A stretch of 64,000 nucleotides of DNA from Parascedosporium putredinis (taxonomy: Eukaryota > Ascomycota > Sordariomycetes > Microascales > Microascaceae): positions 1-64,000 of the forward strand of contig CASHTG010000018.1 of NCBI GenBank assembly GCA_949357655.1, written 5' to 3'. Under the pieces are notes generated by a model. The model had not been told where the DNA came from. It worked only from the letters and a program-made list of their open reading frames with translations, and did not search any database. The translations under genes were made by a program, and so were the position numbers. This document shows positions 45,041 to 57,920 of this stretch, one piece after another. Position 1 is the stretch's first letter; each line of letters begins with the position of its first letter.

Positions 45041-47171
45041 TCATATCCCGCTTTGCATCATCTCAGTCAGTAGCTTTGACGAGTTCTTCGCGTTGAAAGT
45101 GCTTTGCAAGGGCCTGAATAGAGACTCGCCCGCATCCTTATGCCTGAGGTAGTATGTAGCATCAACGGTTGGATGTAACTCTGTCTGAGAAAACCCGTCG
45201 CCTAGGTAGGCAAAGCGATTTCCCTATACTTAACTTCAAAGTCGTCATATCGGGGACTTGTAAGGGTTTCCATGTAATGTAGGGTGCTTCCCGGCCAGAG
45301 GGCCGTAATTTTGCCGGATTGTGAACTCTTGTACCAAGAGGCACAACTGGTGTTCCAAACAGTGGACTGCATGAAGGCGTCCTTTTGCTGCATGAAGTCA
45401 TCAATGGCGTCGACCCTCGCGTCAAAACACGCGATATCTTCCTTTGCCATCGGTTAAGGAAATGTGCGATATACTCACCCTGGATCTCGATGGAAAAGAT
45501 GATGGGGCCGTTGCCGATGGGGCAATTAGGCCCGAGGAACATGAAGTAATTGGGGAATCCGTTGGCGGCAAGCCCGAGGTAGCTACGAGGCTCCATCGCC
45601 CATTCATCGGCAAGGGATCGGCCACCACGTCCAATGAGAGGAAATCGAGGCTTGAATGTGGTATCGAAACCTGTCGCACAAATCAACACGTCGATAGGCC
45701 ATTCTTTGCCGTCTTCTGTCACACACCCCTTCTCAGTAATCTCGGCGATGGCTCCGTATACCGTCGTCACGTTGGGAAGCGTCAAGCTCTCGAGATAGTT
45801 TGTGCCGGGCTGTCAGTCCGGCGGGCCAGCCGGAAAGTCAGTTACGGGGCGTGGCAGAGGTTGGGAGCAGACCGGGGTTTGTCGCAAGAAGAACTCACCG
45901 TTAACCGTCGACACCCCAAGGCGAAGTCGGGGATAAGCTTGGTGGCCAACTCGTTGTCACCAATCTTGGCGATCATCTCCTCCCGCATATAGGCTCGCCC
46001 GGCCGTTTGGGTGACCGAGTTCTGAATCATGATAGGGAAGATTCGGGCCATTCCTTCTTCATAGTTCTTACGCATCTGCAAGAGAGATTCTGGCTCTTCC
46101 TGGAATTTCTTTTTTCTTCCTCGGAGTATTCGTGGAACTCCATGCCGCGTGTTGGACTGACCCAGGAAGGCTCGCGAATGAAGGTGGTGAGGTGGCTCGC
46201 GATCCTGAGTTCCATGTTAACTTTCCTTTCTTTCAGGGCACCGGCAATGACATCGGCTTCGAAGTGAAGTGGACGCTCACGGTTGAATTGCGGGGAGAAT
46301 TTGTATGCCCGAAGACCTTGATCGCTCCCGCTATTAATCACTGTTGCCCCCAAGGCCTCGACGGGATGTGGATGGCAGCCCTCAAACTTACCCATTCCCG
46401 ATTAATCCTACGTGCTTGCCAGTCAGATCCGCCGACGCATCCCACGCCGCGCTGTGCAGCTTGAGCCCCGCAAAGCTGTCCAAACCAGGAATATCGGGCC
46501 AGCGCCATTGGTTCAGGATTCCGGCCGCATTGATAAGGAAGTCGCAGCATTTCTGTGAGACGGACCCTTCAGGGCCTTTGATATCAACAACCCACTCTGA
46601 AGCTACTTCGTCCCACTGGGCCCTCATAACCTCGTGGCCGCACGAGATATATTCCTTCAGTCCATACTTTGCGACAAAATCGGTGAAGTAAGTACGGATC
46701 TCTTTTGAGCCAGCGTAGTTGGCGGACCAATCCCACTTAGGCTCAAACGAGTAGGTATAGTTGTGCGCGGGAACATCGCAGGCACCTATCAACGTTCAGG
46801 TGTCAGATGCTACATATAGTCCACTGAGCCAAGAATTCTGTTTTTCTGTCGCTTTCTCTCAAGCAATGAATCCACTGGAGGCGTCGTCCAAAGCCCTACT
46901 TACACCCAGGGTACGTGTTCTCGTACCACGTTCCTCCAATCTCTGGATTCTTTTCGTACACGTTGAGGCTGAAATCGGTGAAGTAGTGCTTGAGCTTGTA
47001 CGCCATGTAGATCCCAGAGGCACCGGCCCCAATGCATATCACACGGAGATGTCGATTTGCGTGAATAGGTCTATTGCGGCAGGTGTACTTGGACCCATTT
47101 TCATGGCCGTTGGGCCGGTTGCTTCCGTCGGTCGACGTCGGCGGAACAGTACCGCTTGCGGACAAGGTCAT
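45041..47171 (-). CDS. Second Baeyer-Villiger-type flavin monooxygenase, three frame breaks
   Basis: Paralogue of the gene at 9192-10964 but with introns. Exon 1 46904..47171 holds CIGAGASG and NPEIGGTWYENTYPGC; the next exon has DVPAHNYTYSFEPKWDWS and the fingerprint-like FAGLKLHSAAWD, then LIGNG; further introns bring SSGIQILPAIQP, TTFIREPSWVSP, DFALGCRRLT, ATGFDTTFKPRFPL. Breaks: A run at 46110-46115, near 45451, and GGG at 45222-45224. After the last one the family C-terminus (FAYLGDGF...) continues to the stop at 45041-45043, beyond the apparent stop at 45202. Expected activity is NADPH-dependent oxygen insertion into a ketone; substrate unknown. Confidence 0.85.
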
Positions 47172-48026
47172 TTTGATCGAGAGCGTACAACGTTGACTGA
47201 TGAGATGATCAAGGTCGGGAATTAAACGCGAGGCGTGACGTGCTCAGATGAACCTTGACAGGATCAAATTGTCCTAGCTTAGCCCCTTGCTTTGGAACGA
47301 CGTATATATATATATATATAACTATATACCGGCATGAACGAATCTTGATCGAATTATCGCACTCCTCGCAGGGGCCTTTTGGTCCCCATGTGGGAGCGAC
47401 TGATTCAGCGCAGCGGTTCTACAAGACGCGGTTAGAAGTCTGTTCTTGTCTCTCGTTTGGCACTGATATTTTGGTTCCCGAAGTTCGGTACTGCAACCAT
47501 ACCATGACGGTGAGTCGTTCAGCATAGAATCTAGATAGATCAATTCAAGTTAACAGCTGACTCGTCCCATCCCACCATCAATCCCTGAGCCCCCGCTGAT
47601 TCAACATTGGAGAGACTGCAAGGGGTGTTTGCTGTACACAACTCGCGGTTTTGATTCGTCGCAGCGAGTGCGCAAACCTCCCGTAATGCGCCTGTGCCGC
47701 ATTTGCACATTCCAAGAGACCAACCAACCAAGAACTGGCGGAGAGATTGCATGCAGGGCTCGCTGCCTGGCCGGAGTATCGCGCTGTGCCCTTACCATCC
47801 TTCGAAGCTGCCGTTGTTTATCGAACGAGGTCGGGATCTTCCCTCGCAATCGGGAGACCGGACCTCTGTGGGGAGGCGGCCCGTGAACAAGGCCCTAGTC
47901 GAAGCGGCAGTTCATTAAGAATGCTTCAAGGCATCAAGTGTGGAGGAGGATCGAGGTCCTTTAGCCGAGCATCGATCCATTCCTTCACTTCAACCGTTTC
48001 CTTCCCAGAGTATCGGGCGCGGTGAG
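47172..48026. other. Spacer between monooxygenase 2 and bZIP gene
   Basis: Shared upstream region of two genes facing apart. It holds a (TA)9 run (47303-47320). No gene seen. Confidence 0.4.
47303..47320. repeat. (TA)9 microsatellite
   Basis: Nine TA units in the spacer upstream of the second monooxygenase. Confidence 0.9.
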
Positions 48027-48703
48027 ATGGTATTAACGATGTCACCGCTGAACCACACTGGAAATAACCCCCATAACCTGACGTCGGCCGAAAAGAAGCG
48101 GGCTCGCGATCGAAGAGCGCAGCAAAACCTGCGTGACAAGCGCAATAAGCTTGTCAAAGCCCTCAAAGAAAAGGTGGAACACTGCGAAGCTTCGCACAGT
48201 TCAGACTACATCCGAGAGCTTGAGAGAGTTTGTCGTGTCCTCAAGCAAGAAAATCAAATCCTCCGAATACGAGAGGTTAGAATACGCGCCCTCTTTGCGT
48301 CATGGCGCCCCCTCCCGAGACATCCCTTCCCCAGCGCGGGAAGAGGGGAGCGGACGCATACGCCTCCACAGAACTGGTGGTCGAGACTCGGGGGCAGCGC
48401 AGCTTTGCGAATTGGGGCTCGGGGAGTTGCGACCATTTCGATCATCGTCAAGGACCCTTCACTCCCGAGCCATCGAATGACGACGGTGCATTCGACAACG
48501 ACAAGGCCCACAACCACGAGACAGGAGCTTTATCCTCCGATCTGTGCCACCGTCTCCATGACCCATATGGATTGTCCTTTATGAGAAATGCACTGGCCGG
48601 CCATGAGGCGGATAATACCCTTTGGGGATCGGCCGTGGATCCATCGGAGACGTTAGAAACAGGCCCCTACCACCAGCTCAACGACCATAATCACTTCCAA
48701 TGA
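48027..48703 (+). CDS. bZIP transcription factor (fungal AP-1/DUF3425-like)
   Basis: ATG 48027 (MVLTMSPLNHTG), intron 48276..48334 (donor GTTAGA, acceptor CCCCAG), 205 residues to the TGA at 48701-48703. The basic region EKKRARDRRAQQNLRDKR is followed by a zipper-like heptad stretch (LVKALKEKVEHCEA; LERVCRVLKQENQIL). This combination is typical of the fungal bZIP group that carries a C-terminal DUF3425 domain. That domain is missing from this reading frame but traces of it seem to follow (next entry), so the stop may be secondary. It is upstream of, and divergent from, monooxygenase 2 and could control it. Confidence 0.7.
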
Positions 48704-49248
48704 AAGGGCGTCGACGTGATGGTACCCCACCACAACTACAAGAAAGTCTCCGACCAAGAGCCAGAACACTTGAGCTCGCCTCGCGATCAACTATTCCAGT
48801 TCCGCTTGTTCGCGCGGCGTTTCTATCCTCCAATATTTCCAGTCTGACACTACTGCAACGCCGCGCCTTTGGCAAATGCTTGCTACACCAAAACCAAGCC
48901 CAGCCAATGTCTCATCTGACAAGTCTGCGAGTGGAAGTCCAAGCAAAATATATCTGCAGGCTAAACTCAAAGCTAGTCCAGGCCTAGAAAGCTTTCTAGA
49001 TCCAGGGAAGGTTGCCATTTGGCAGCTAGTGTACAGCTTTGTGGAATGGCGTATTTCGCCCGTAGCAGGGAGAGATGCGCGACTTCTTTGATATCTGAGG
49101 CCGCCACTGTTGGAGCAACGTCAAGTGCTGCATCCATCAATGTCCGACCGTGGCAGCGATCGATAATGTGATGAAGAGGTGGCATCTACAATATGTATTG
49201 ATGCGTAGACATACGCAGTCACTGTTAACAATTCAATATACTAAGGTC
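48704..49248 (+). pseudogene. Possible C-terminal (DUF3425-like) continuation of the bZIP gene
   Basis: Plus-strand text LESFLDPGKVAIWQLVYSFVEWRISP (frame 48876..49091), then YLRPPLLEQRQVLHPS and INVRPWQRSIM in shifted frames, resembles the end of DUF3425 bZIP proteins (Trp-rich strand, LRPT-x-Q-x3-PHP, then W-P-x-x-R). The pieces lie in different frames after the bZIP stop. Suggestive only. Confidence 0.35.
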
Positions 49249-50699
49249 TCAAATTTGGCTGACGATCCAAGAATCAAAAGTTTCCTTCTGTTTGCCGTGG
49301 GGCAGCCCAGCCATGTAATCTAGGATGGGGGCATCGTGCGCCTCTCCTTTAGCTTCCATATAGGTTAATCTCCCTTCGTTATGCTTCTGTTCTCAGCGTT
49401 AGCATAGTCACCAAATGTCGAGAGTGAGCCGGCCGCGCTTCTTACCCTCAACTTGCTCACAAATTCACGAATGTCATCAACAAAAATCTCATCGGCGCCA
49501 GCAAGAACACAAATCTTAGAGGCGGCTATTCCCTGCCACCAGTCTGCATCTACCAAGGCGGGGGTGTTATACTTGTCCGCTTCAGAGCCGCCGAGGAAGT
49601 TGTCCCACCAGATTGTGAGCGTGCGTCGATCGAGTACGTCCCTACCGATATTGGACGTCATTGTGGGGGCGGTCTGGTCAAACGTCACCCACGGAGACAT
49701 GAGAAGGACGCCTTTGAAGGACCCTTTACCTTCAACAGGGGCCAATGGGGTAATCGGATGAGACATATGAGAGAGAAGTGCGAGGGCAAGATTTCCGCCG
49801 GCCGAGTCACCACCTAGAATGATCTAGATGCGGGGTGTAATTGGTATCAGTAATGTCTCAGTGATGGGCTCCCCGGCCGCCTGGCAGAAGCCCATGCCAA
49901 GCATATGGTACTGACTCGAGATAAGGGGACATTTTCAACGTTGATGAGGAAATTAACGGCAGCAATAGCGTGCTTTAGCTGAGTTGGATATGCAGCGGCT
50001 GGGGCAACATCTGCGGGATTCTATTAGGAACCTAGTATACGGCTTATATGCTCGCTGAGGAGAAGCTCTTGCCATATTGGAGAAAAAAGCAACTCATTTT
50101 CTGGTTCTTAGACTGGGCGATCTGGATAACGTCCCAGATAAGCTCCATATGGGCCGGCGCAGCCATGCTAGCATAACCACCACCTACAGACCGGTTAGCA
50201 TCTTCACAACAGCCGAGTCTCTGTTCGGCTGGCAAGTCGTTATTTCATACCATGGAACCAAAGGAGAACAGTCCCCTCGCTCTTTTCTCCCAACCAACAG
50301 CCTTTGCCGCCATCGACCAAATCAATAACGATACAGGGCGTGGCTTTGCTTTCACGAACTTTTTGTATACTTCCACCGTTGTTGGAGACATTGCCCTGCA
50401 TAATTTAACTTCCTACTGACAGCCTGACGAATTGAGGCAAACCTACTGTAGTGCACGAACAGTTGAGTTCCTAACGAAAGCTTTTATCGTGTTATAGATA
50501 ACGTGCCTCCTATATGTGGGTGCCCCGTGGGGACCTCGAAAGGTGCAGTAACTGAAGACGCGAAAAGGGTAGCAGCTGCCAATGCGATTAGCTGTACGAA
50601 TTAGACATGGGGAGGGACGGGCCCTGGCGTACTTGTTATGGCCAAGGCCTTGGCTAGAGCCAGCCAGTCAAGAGCAGTCATCGTTGGTCTCTCAGTCAT
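49249..50699 (-). CDS. Alpha/beta-hydrolase, steryl-acetyl-hydrolase-like esterase, probably one or two breaks
   Basis: ATG 50699 (MTERPTMTALDWLALAKAL), a membrane-type N-terminus, then FRGPHGAPTYRRHV in a shifted frame, MSPTTVEVYKKFVKAK, an intron dividing FHG|GGYAS (oxyanion HGGGY), GGDSAGGNLALALLSH with the nucleophile Ser, MSPWVTF, GADEIFVDDI with the Asp, an intron after SKLR, and GEAHDAPILDYMAG with the His, ending at TGA 49249-49251. Frame shifts are needed near 50360 and 50560. The layout matches fungal Say1-type esterases that deacetylate sterols or other small esters. It could serve the neighbouring monooxygenase 2 in the same ketone-to-ester-to-acid logic as the first cluster. Confidence 0.75.
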
Positions 50700-51591
50700 G
50701 GCATCGGCTAATACGGGCTTTGTGTGATCAGACTATACTTCGATAAATCTGCTTCAGTAACAGTCCGAGCGTAGGCTTGTGGGGAGTATAAAAACGGTCG
50801 TGCAGAAAAACAATAAGCATGCAACGACGATATATATGTCTGTCTTGAGAGCAGTTTTTGGGCTCTCTTAACATTACCGCAGAAGGAGCAGAAGCAACTT
50901 GGGGAATTGTTCCCTAGCTTGGCGCTGAATCAGTGGTCAACTCTTGAAGGCCAATGAATCAGCGGTCGTCCAAGATTGAAAGGAGACCTCCGCCTCTAGG
51001 ATTTCCAATAATACTACTCTACTTCCTCTCTCGGCGTTTTTTTCTCTCTTACTGAATATTCCAGTAAGATATCATCCATATATTTGACTGTGTCATTCTC
51101 ACGCTCAGGTCTACGTTTGTGCGATAAGCTCAATTGAGGCACACTAGCAGCACCTTATCAGTACGCTAACTCGAGGTCTGCTGGTTCTTTGCCGGCTTCG
51201 TTCAACTGCCCCAATTGGTGACCCCTGCTCCCAGTCCCAGAAGGGAGTTGGCGAACCGCATTAGATCGTGCCACCCTTCGTAAATGGGTGGCTGTTGCAG
51301 CTGGACGATTTCTCGGCCGGGACGAAAAAAGGGTTCAAGGCCCACTTTGATATCTATGGGGACCGATCTTATCACTCGGAGGACTACAGTGGGAAGGCTT
51401 GGACCATTCATAAGGGTAAGTGCATTGTGCATATTATAATTAGTTCTAAAACGGTGAAAGGAGCTATTTTAATAGGTTCAAGGCATTGCTTTCCTCTTGC
51501 CACTTCTACCAACCGCGAGACTGCAAAGCTATGTCTTGACAGTGTCCGATAAATCCCCGGGGGTGTATGATTTGGCCCCGCAAGCTATCCT
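50700..51591. other. Spacer between esterase 2 and amine oxidase
   Basis: No gene assigned; the open stretch 51268..51552 shows no family signal. Confidence 0.4.
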
Positions 51592-54217
51592 TTAAATGGA
51601 ACCGGTCTGGTAGAATGGGTTGTTGGGGTCGAAGGGGAACTTCCTGACGACGACATCACCAGTGTAAGACCACAAGTCGGCGTCAATCGGTGTGTACTTC
51701 AACTTGCACGTGTCGTTCTTCTGGCCAAAGGTCTCGACATGGCTCGTGACGCCATCCTTATAGTCAACGCGAACCATGTTGACGGTAGATTGCGCCGGGT
51801 TACCGAGGAGGTAATTGACAGGCGAGAACATGAGGGAGGAGTGAGCCGTGGTGAAAACGGTGTTGGGCAAGTCACCCGTGTGGGGACGTGATGCATTCCG
51901 AGGTTGAGCCACATGACTAGATCAGTCTGGTCGAGGCTCTCACCGTTGAAGTAGCTGGAGAAATCAACCGGGGGATCAGAAACATCCTGAGAGTTGTAAG
52001 GATGCGCGGCGCTGAGTTCGTGATCATGCTGCTTGGTGATTTGGATATCGTATTCGGCCCAGCGAGCGGCGTTGGCCAGGTTGGTAGAATCCTTTACAGT
52101 AAGATGAGCTGTGCCTCCGGCAGGAGCAACGCGATAACCGCGCAGTTCGCCGTGCTTGTTCTTGGCCTCCTTGTTCACGACAAGAACCTGGGTAGCTCCG
52201 TTCGCAGCCCAGTTGAAGCGGGACTCATCCTCGCTCTCAACGAACTTGCGCTCGACGTGCATGGTGTTGCGGGTCTTGCCGCCCGACCAGGGGTACTCTT
52301 TGGTCACGGGAGCCACGGTCATGAGCTGGACGCTGTTCTCGGTACCGGCAATGTCGAAGTCAGCCTTGAAGTTAAGGACGTGGTCGTGCATGGAGCCGGA
52401 GAGGAAGTCATGGATCTTGAAACCATAATCTTCGTTGGCGGCGAAGTACGCGGACTGGATGTAACCAGAGGCACGGACCTCAACACCAATGGATCCATCC
52501 AAATAGAAGGAGTAGCTAGAAGAGACAAAAAGAGTAAGCAACAAGACTCCCGTTGGTATGAATGCGTGTGATGTAGAACATACGTGAACATGTAGTCGTA
52601 GTTGCCGACAGTGGAGACGGATCGAATGCTGAAATAGACATTCTTGGTTACAGCCACGTAGTCGGACGTGCTGTGGCGCTGGATAGGATAATCCGCATCA
52701 AACTCGAAGAGGCAGATGCTGTTGGGGTGGGTGTGGGTGGTCTCCGCGGTATAGAAGGAGGTGTTGAGGAAGGTGGCGTACGCCGGGCAGTCGTATCCCT
52801 GGACGAGCTCAAAGGCATAAGGTCCGAAACCATAGAAAGAGTCCAAGTAGGAGGTGCCAGACTGAACCGGGTCGTTTCCTATATGGTGTTAGTGTTCGAG
52901 AAATTCACGGGGATGGGATGGGGTTGGCTGCATGCCGTGCACGTACCGGCGTAGTGAGCAAGAGCCTCCTGAAGGCCAAGCTCGTAGAGCACACGCTCGC
53001 CCTTGTACTTGACGTCGTACAGAGCCATGCCGGTATCACGAGAGAAGCCGACGTAGAAGCTGAAGTCCATCCACTCGACGTACTTGCTATCCGAGTCGAC
53101 CTTGTAGCGGGAGCCGCTGGGAGCAATGGAGTCGGGGGGCTCTGTGTATCCATGGGCAACATGTCGCCCTGCCTGTCAGTCTGGGCCCACTCGCCGTCAA
53201 CGTTGGGACCGTATTTGACGAAGCCCTCGGTGAAGTAGGCGGCGCGGAACTCTTCAGTCGTCTCATAGAAGATGTCGTTGTACAACCAGCCTTCAAACTT
53301 CCACTGAGCGGGGTCACGGCCGGTGATGTCAGACTTCATGTAGAGACCGAGAGGGAACAGGGTGCTGTCGCCGAAGCCGGAGGTAGGGCTGTTCCAGTAC
53401 TGAGTCCAAAGAGTGATGCGGCCATCGTCCTGCCACAGGGGATCGATACCCCACATGTAAAGGGTATCATTGTTGAGTCCAAGAGCAGTACCATTCCAGA
53501 GGTCTAGGGTGATGTCGGCGATAGAAGCGCTGATGGGATAGAGCAATTCCGAGTAGAGGGTGTCCCGATCGGCGTCGAGGTTACGCACTCGGCCTCCGGT
53601 CTTGCGGGTAAAAGGATAGTCGAGGGCCTCCCAAGTCGTGGAGGTATTATCCACAGGGAGCGGGCCGACAATGAGATCCTGATAATAGGGGTCCTCGGCA
53701 GCGCGGTGATCAATGACGACATGGGCATATCGCGTAGGGGCGGAGGCATCACCATCGATGTACTTGATGACTTCGGTCTTGTTTGGTTTCAAAAGCTCGA
53801 CCAAAAGGCTGGTTCCGTGTCAGTGGAGAGTTCTATTTTGTTCTCGGTTGTTCTCCAGAAGGCGGGGAGGGAAGATCTATCAACGACTTACACTGAGTTG
53901 TCCCACTCGCCAGCATCGGCGGACACGGTGAGGTTCAGGTCGGATTGGGAGAAGAGCCAAGTGGCAACTGAGGCAGCTTCCTCATGGGTGAGACCATCCC
54001 AGACATTATCCTTGGGAGCACTGATCTCGGGAGGGGCCGCGAGATAGCACGCGCTGCTGGGGCAGCTGTCAGACGTGGAGCGTCGGCTCCACTTCTTCTT
54101 CCTTCCGTGGCCTTGCTTCTGCCAAGGTGCTTGGCTTGGGGTAGCGAAAGCTTCTCTTGCCAAGGCCAAGACGAGGATAGCACGCGTGAAAACGCCAAGA
54201 CTCGAGAAGTTGGCCAT
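51592..54217 (-). CDS. Secreted copper amine oxidase, two frame breaks
   Basis: Four exons: complement(join(51592..52515,52584..52878,52947..53808,53892..54217)). Signal peptide MANFSSLGVFTRAILVLALA. The active-site motif is VGNYDYMF, where the first Tyr becomes the topaquinone cofactor; copper ligands include the HRHS-like PIQRHSTSDY region His and HHVP. YVEWMDFSFYVGFSRDTGMALYDVKYKGERVLYELGLQEALAHYAGNDPVQSG-type text is highly characteristic. Missing bases at 53155-53157 (CCC on the coding strand) and 51882-51885 break the frame; restoring them gives 802 residues. It oxidises primary amines to aldehydes with release of ammonia and H2O2, probably outside the cell for nitrogen supply. Confidence 0.92.
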
Positions 54218-55959
54218 CTTGATACTGCTGGAACTGTACCGGTGGGATTGATGGTTGCTGAGCTGTAGAACAACACATGGGCCATAGAGGGAGGAAATCT
54301 GCTCCTTTTATGGAAGGCCAACTGGCAATCCCGCTGGCTGTTTTGCCTCATGGTTCTTATCAACCAGGCCCCAGGTTTCCTAAACCTGGCAACTCTTCTC
54401 GGAACTAACTTTGACAATTAGCAAGTGGCTTATCACAACTTCCCCCCCCCCCGCCACCTTGCTGCAAAGAGGAGATCGGAGTGCCGATTTCCGGAAGTCG
54501 AGGGCCCGTATCTACAAATGACAAGATTAGGCCCCTACCCGTGGTATGCAAATTGGACGTTCCCTGGCAGAGGTGCTGGCGGATCGGAACCCAACTCGGC
54601 GACTAGACTTTCGGGGCTAGAACGAGTGGGGTTGGAGACACTCACTCGTTCACGTACATCTCCAAGTGGCCCGCGGACTAACGGGTTCCCCACTTCACCG
54701 CCGTTGGAAACGTGGTTGGGAGCTGGGATGGCTCCCAGCAATCTACATGTCTTTTCAAAAATGGCTCTAGCGTCGTTGGTTTACTTTTATATCTCTGCCT
54801 GAGGTCAACACGTGCCTTTCTCCTCTTTTTCCTCATATCCCGCGTAGATATCTACGGAATAAAACTGTTAGTCCAGATATTAAGACCAGTTTAGAAATCA
54901 GGTTCGAGTTTACTATACTTCACAGTAACTAAGGAACTCATGCTTTACATTTTACAATAGGCTCATGTCCCTGTAACGTTTTTGTTTTCATGAAGACAAT
55001 TGTTGTCAGTTGCGGTGATGGATTCTTCACAATCAATCTAGGATCCGAACACGGCTTTTCATCTTGTGGAACAGTCGTTGGAAGACCCGCTTGCTTAGTA
55101 GTGGCAGTGGAACTGGCAGATAAGATCCCGAACTATCCACAATGGCATTTTTCCGTGTTCTTGGGACGAGCGAAAGAGAACCTTTGTCCGGCCCCACCAT
55201 GGCGTTATCAACCTCAACCTTGGCCATTGCCTCGTTAGTTATCTGTGGGACGGACACGCTAGTGGTAGCGACTTCCGCAACTGGCTCCTGCAGTTATCTT
55301 CATCCCTGTCGCAAACGAAGTTTCGGGAAAGCTTGTCAAGCCGTCGGCTCTTGATTACCCCATTTTCTCGAAAGTACTTGATAGCCGTGAGGAACGAGCA
55401 ACGTAACAGATTTCTTCCAGAAGGTTATGAGGCTTTTCCTGCATCCGCCGCGAAGATGTAATCTCTCTCTTTGTTCTCCAAGCGCTATCACTCACACTTC
55501 ACACAAGAAACCCCACATACTCGGGGTTTCTCGGTAGACTCGCTCCAAGCGCTCGACAGGTCCTAGTGGCTGGGGATCAATGGCTTGTTATCTCGTGGCA
55601 GGTTGGTGTAACTCGCTGCGCTTCCTCCGCACCACACACGGTTGTGATCACGGATGGGAAATCTCGTCTGCAGCAAGCATATTCCACGTCTCTTGAGTGA
55701 CGCGGGGAAAGCAAGATAGCCCAACTCGGGGCCTGTGCGACTTAGCTGAGTTTATTGAAGCTAAGAAACATTTCAAGCAGCAGACGTTATGAGAAAAAGG
55801 ATTGATGATTGGCGGAAAGATCGCTTGTTTCGGTCAGTTGTCAATTGAGGATGAGATTGATTGTTTCCGCGGATTAGTCACTCCTCTTCTCCCGTCTGCT
55901 TTAGGCACCAGGTGGGTAGCTAATAAAAGAGTGGCAGGAATTAATTCCTAGCGTCAAAG
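54218..55959. other. Long spacer, no gene recognised
   Basis: 1.74 kb upstream of both flanking genes. It contains an 11-base C run (54442-54452). Open stretches at 54425-55354 were examined and not supported. Confidence 0.45.
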
Positions 55960-57392
55960 ATGGCAGCTGTCGCTGCACATCCGAATATCATATCTGACCT
56001 AAACAACGCTATCTCCCAGCCCTTATCAATACCTCCATCGACTCTAACTACGATGGAAACACCCCAGCAGAGGCCGAGGCCTAATTTGGCCAGTATTCCG
56101 GTCGAGCTCGTGCTTTCCATATGCAACGCCTTCTCTGGGGCCCCGCGTGATCGACGCAGTCTGGCAAGTCTCTCCCGAACCTGCCGGCGTCTTCGAGACA
56201 TTGCCTACCCACTACTGTTCCGTTCAATCTATTACGGCGATCAGTGCGGTATCCGTCTAATCCCTCTATTACGTACACTCGTCACACGCCCAGACCTAGC
56301 GCACCACGTAGAAGCGGTCGAGTTCCATGGCCCTCCCGAGCGGGAGGAGTTGTCCCAGGATGACACGTCATTCGTTGAGAGTCTTGTTGTTAGTCTATGT
56401 TTGCCAGGCTTGAAATCTCGTTGGCATCTGTATGAGGACGAATACCGTCTTATTCTTGTCGAGCTTTTACTAGCGTTCACGCCCAACTTGCGCTGGCTCA
56501 ATATACCGCTAGATTATGGCTGGGAGGCAACCCTTCTCCAGGAACTAGGTCGCACTGGCAACCGGTTGCTCAACCGTCTGGAATCCCTTGACATCAAATA
56601 TTACTATATTAGTGGCGACCATTGGGCCGTGAACGCATGGACTGTGGGGTCCTTTCTTGGCATTGCTCCCAACTTGCAGAGTCTCTTCGTGCCGACGATG
56701 GAGGGGGCCCTTCCCGGCGCATACAACGGTGGTAGTCTCGTCGACCTCCGGTTCGACGAAACGTGCACCACGAGCCCGACCCTCATTGATAACCTGGTAT
56801 CTGCATGCCCTCGCTTGGAATCGTTTTCGTTACATTGGGACCCGTTGTCCTTCACCTATGACCCGCACGATGACTCCAGCGTAATGGACATTTGAGAACC
56901 TTGGAGCAGAGGCGCGGCTCCCTGCGGAAAATCAGGTTCGACGTTTGCGACAACGTCGACTTCGGGCCGGGCGACCGCTCTTCGTTGACCGATTTTGCTC
57001 GCCTCGAGGTTCTCCAAGTTAACGGGCATGCTCTTGGCGCGTTCCGGCAAGCTTGGCGCAGCCAAAATCCCCACGCCAAGATAGATAGCTTTCTTTCCAC
57101 GATGCTCCCGCCCTCCGCCTCGAAACTCGTACTGTGGAGTCCCGACGCTCTGGACCTGGGACCTGCAGTGCTGAGGCTTGCCCGCGTCGTCGAAATCGGG
57201 CGGTACCCGGCTCTCAAGAGCATCAGCATCTTACCCTCCGAGGGCTCCTCCCGAGATTCCGAAAACTGGATCCATTATTCGACCTGGGCCCAAATCGGGG
57301 CCAATGTGAGCGATAGTCTGGCCACAATTGGCGTGCAATTTTCGGTGAAGTCGCAGAACGGGTACTGGGGGCATGAAGTTGAAGATGTGTAG
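55960..57392 (+). CDS. F-box/leucine-rich-type protein, one frame break
   Basis: ATG 55960; ASIPVELVLSICNAF is an F-box helix and SLASLSRTCRRLRDIAYPLLFRSIYY its continuation. Leucine-rich repeats follow (LLAFTPNLRWLNIPL; LNRLESLDIKYYYI; SLFVPTMEG). The frame changes at about 56888 (GAC-ATTTG, one base missing), then continues with LRTLEQRRGSLRKI and further repeats to 57392. With the base restored it is 477 residues, single exon. Likely a substrate adaptor of an SCF ubiquitin ligase; target unknown. A second ATG at 56053 (METPQQRPRP) is a plausible alternative start. Confidence 0.78.
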
Positions 57393-57920
57393 TTGCGGCA
57401 CAAAATAAATTTCGATGTACCGGGATTAAATGACGATTCAAGGAGCGTGGGGATGTATGAATCAATTGACGATTGAGACAATAGATGTGGGTTTGCGAGG
57501 GTTGCGGGAATCATCCGTGGTTGTGGCTCGGAGTCTTGAAATGCCAAGTCGGGAAGCACTGACCGTTACCTCACACGCCGTTTCGGCTGTACCCGTACAA
57601 AGAAAGAAACTAATAGCAGAGAAAGAGCGAGCGCGCAACTCTTGCACCACTTCTTGTTGGCTAAGATAAATAGATGGTAACTGGCCATGGCGTGTAAGGA
57701 GTAGTTGTGTTACTGTATTCTTCGCCACTGGTGTAATATTTATGTAACTCGAGGAGTAACTCACCCGCTGACGTCACCCATGTGACAAGCATCATATATA
57801 TCAAGCTCTGTCGAACAAAGGCCTCTTTTGACAGTGGTTAACCAGTATCTCAATGAATGCACTCTTCTCCTATTAATATCCTCTTCTTCAACAAATTCTC
57901 CGCTTTCTGTAACATCCAAC
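57393..57920. other. Spacer between F-box gene and small conserved gene
   Basis: No gene recognised in 528 bases. The last 100 bases before ATG 57921 are pyrimidine-rich (CTCTTCTCC and TATCCTCTTCTTC stretches), compatible with a fungal promoter and leader. Confidence 0.4.

Noticed and set aside
54425..55354. Several open stretches in the spacer after the amine oxidase
   Set aside because: Mutually overlapping frames on both strands without motifs; includes the C11 run.
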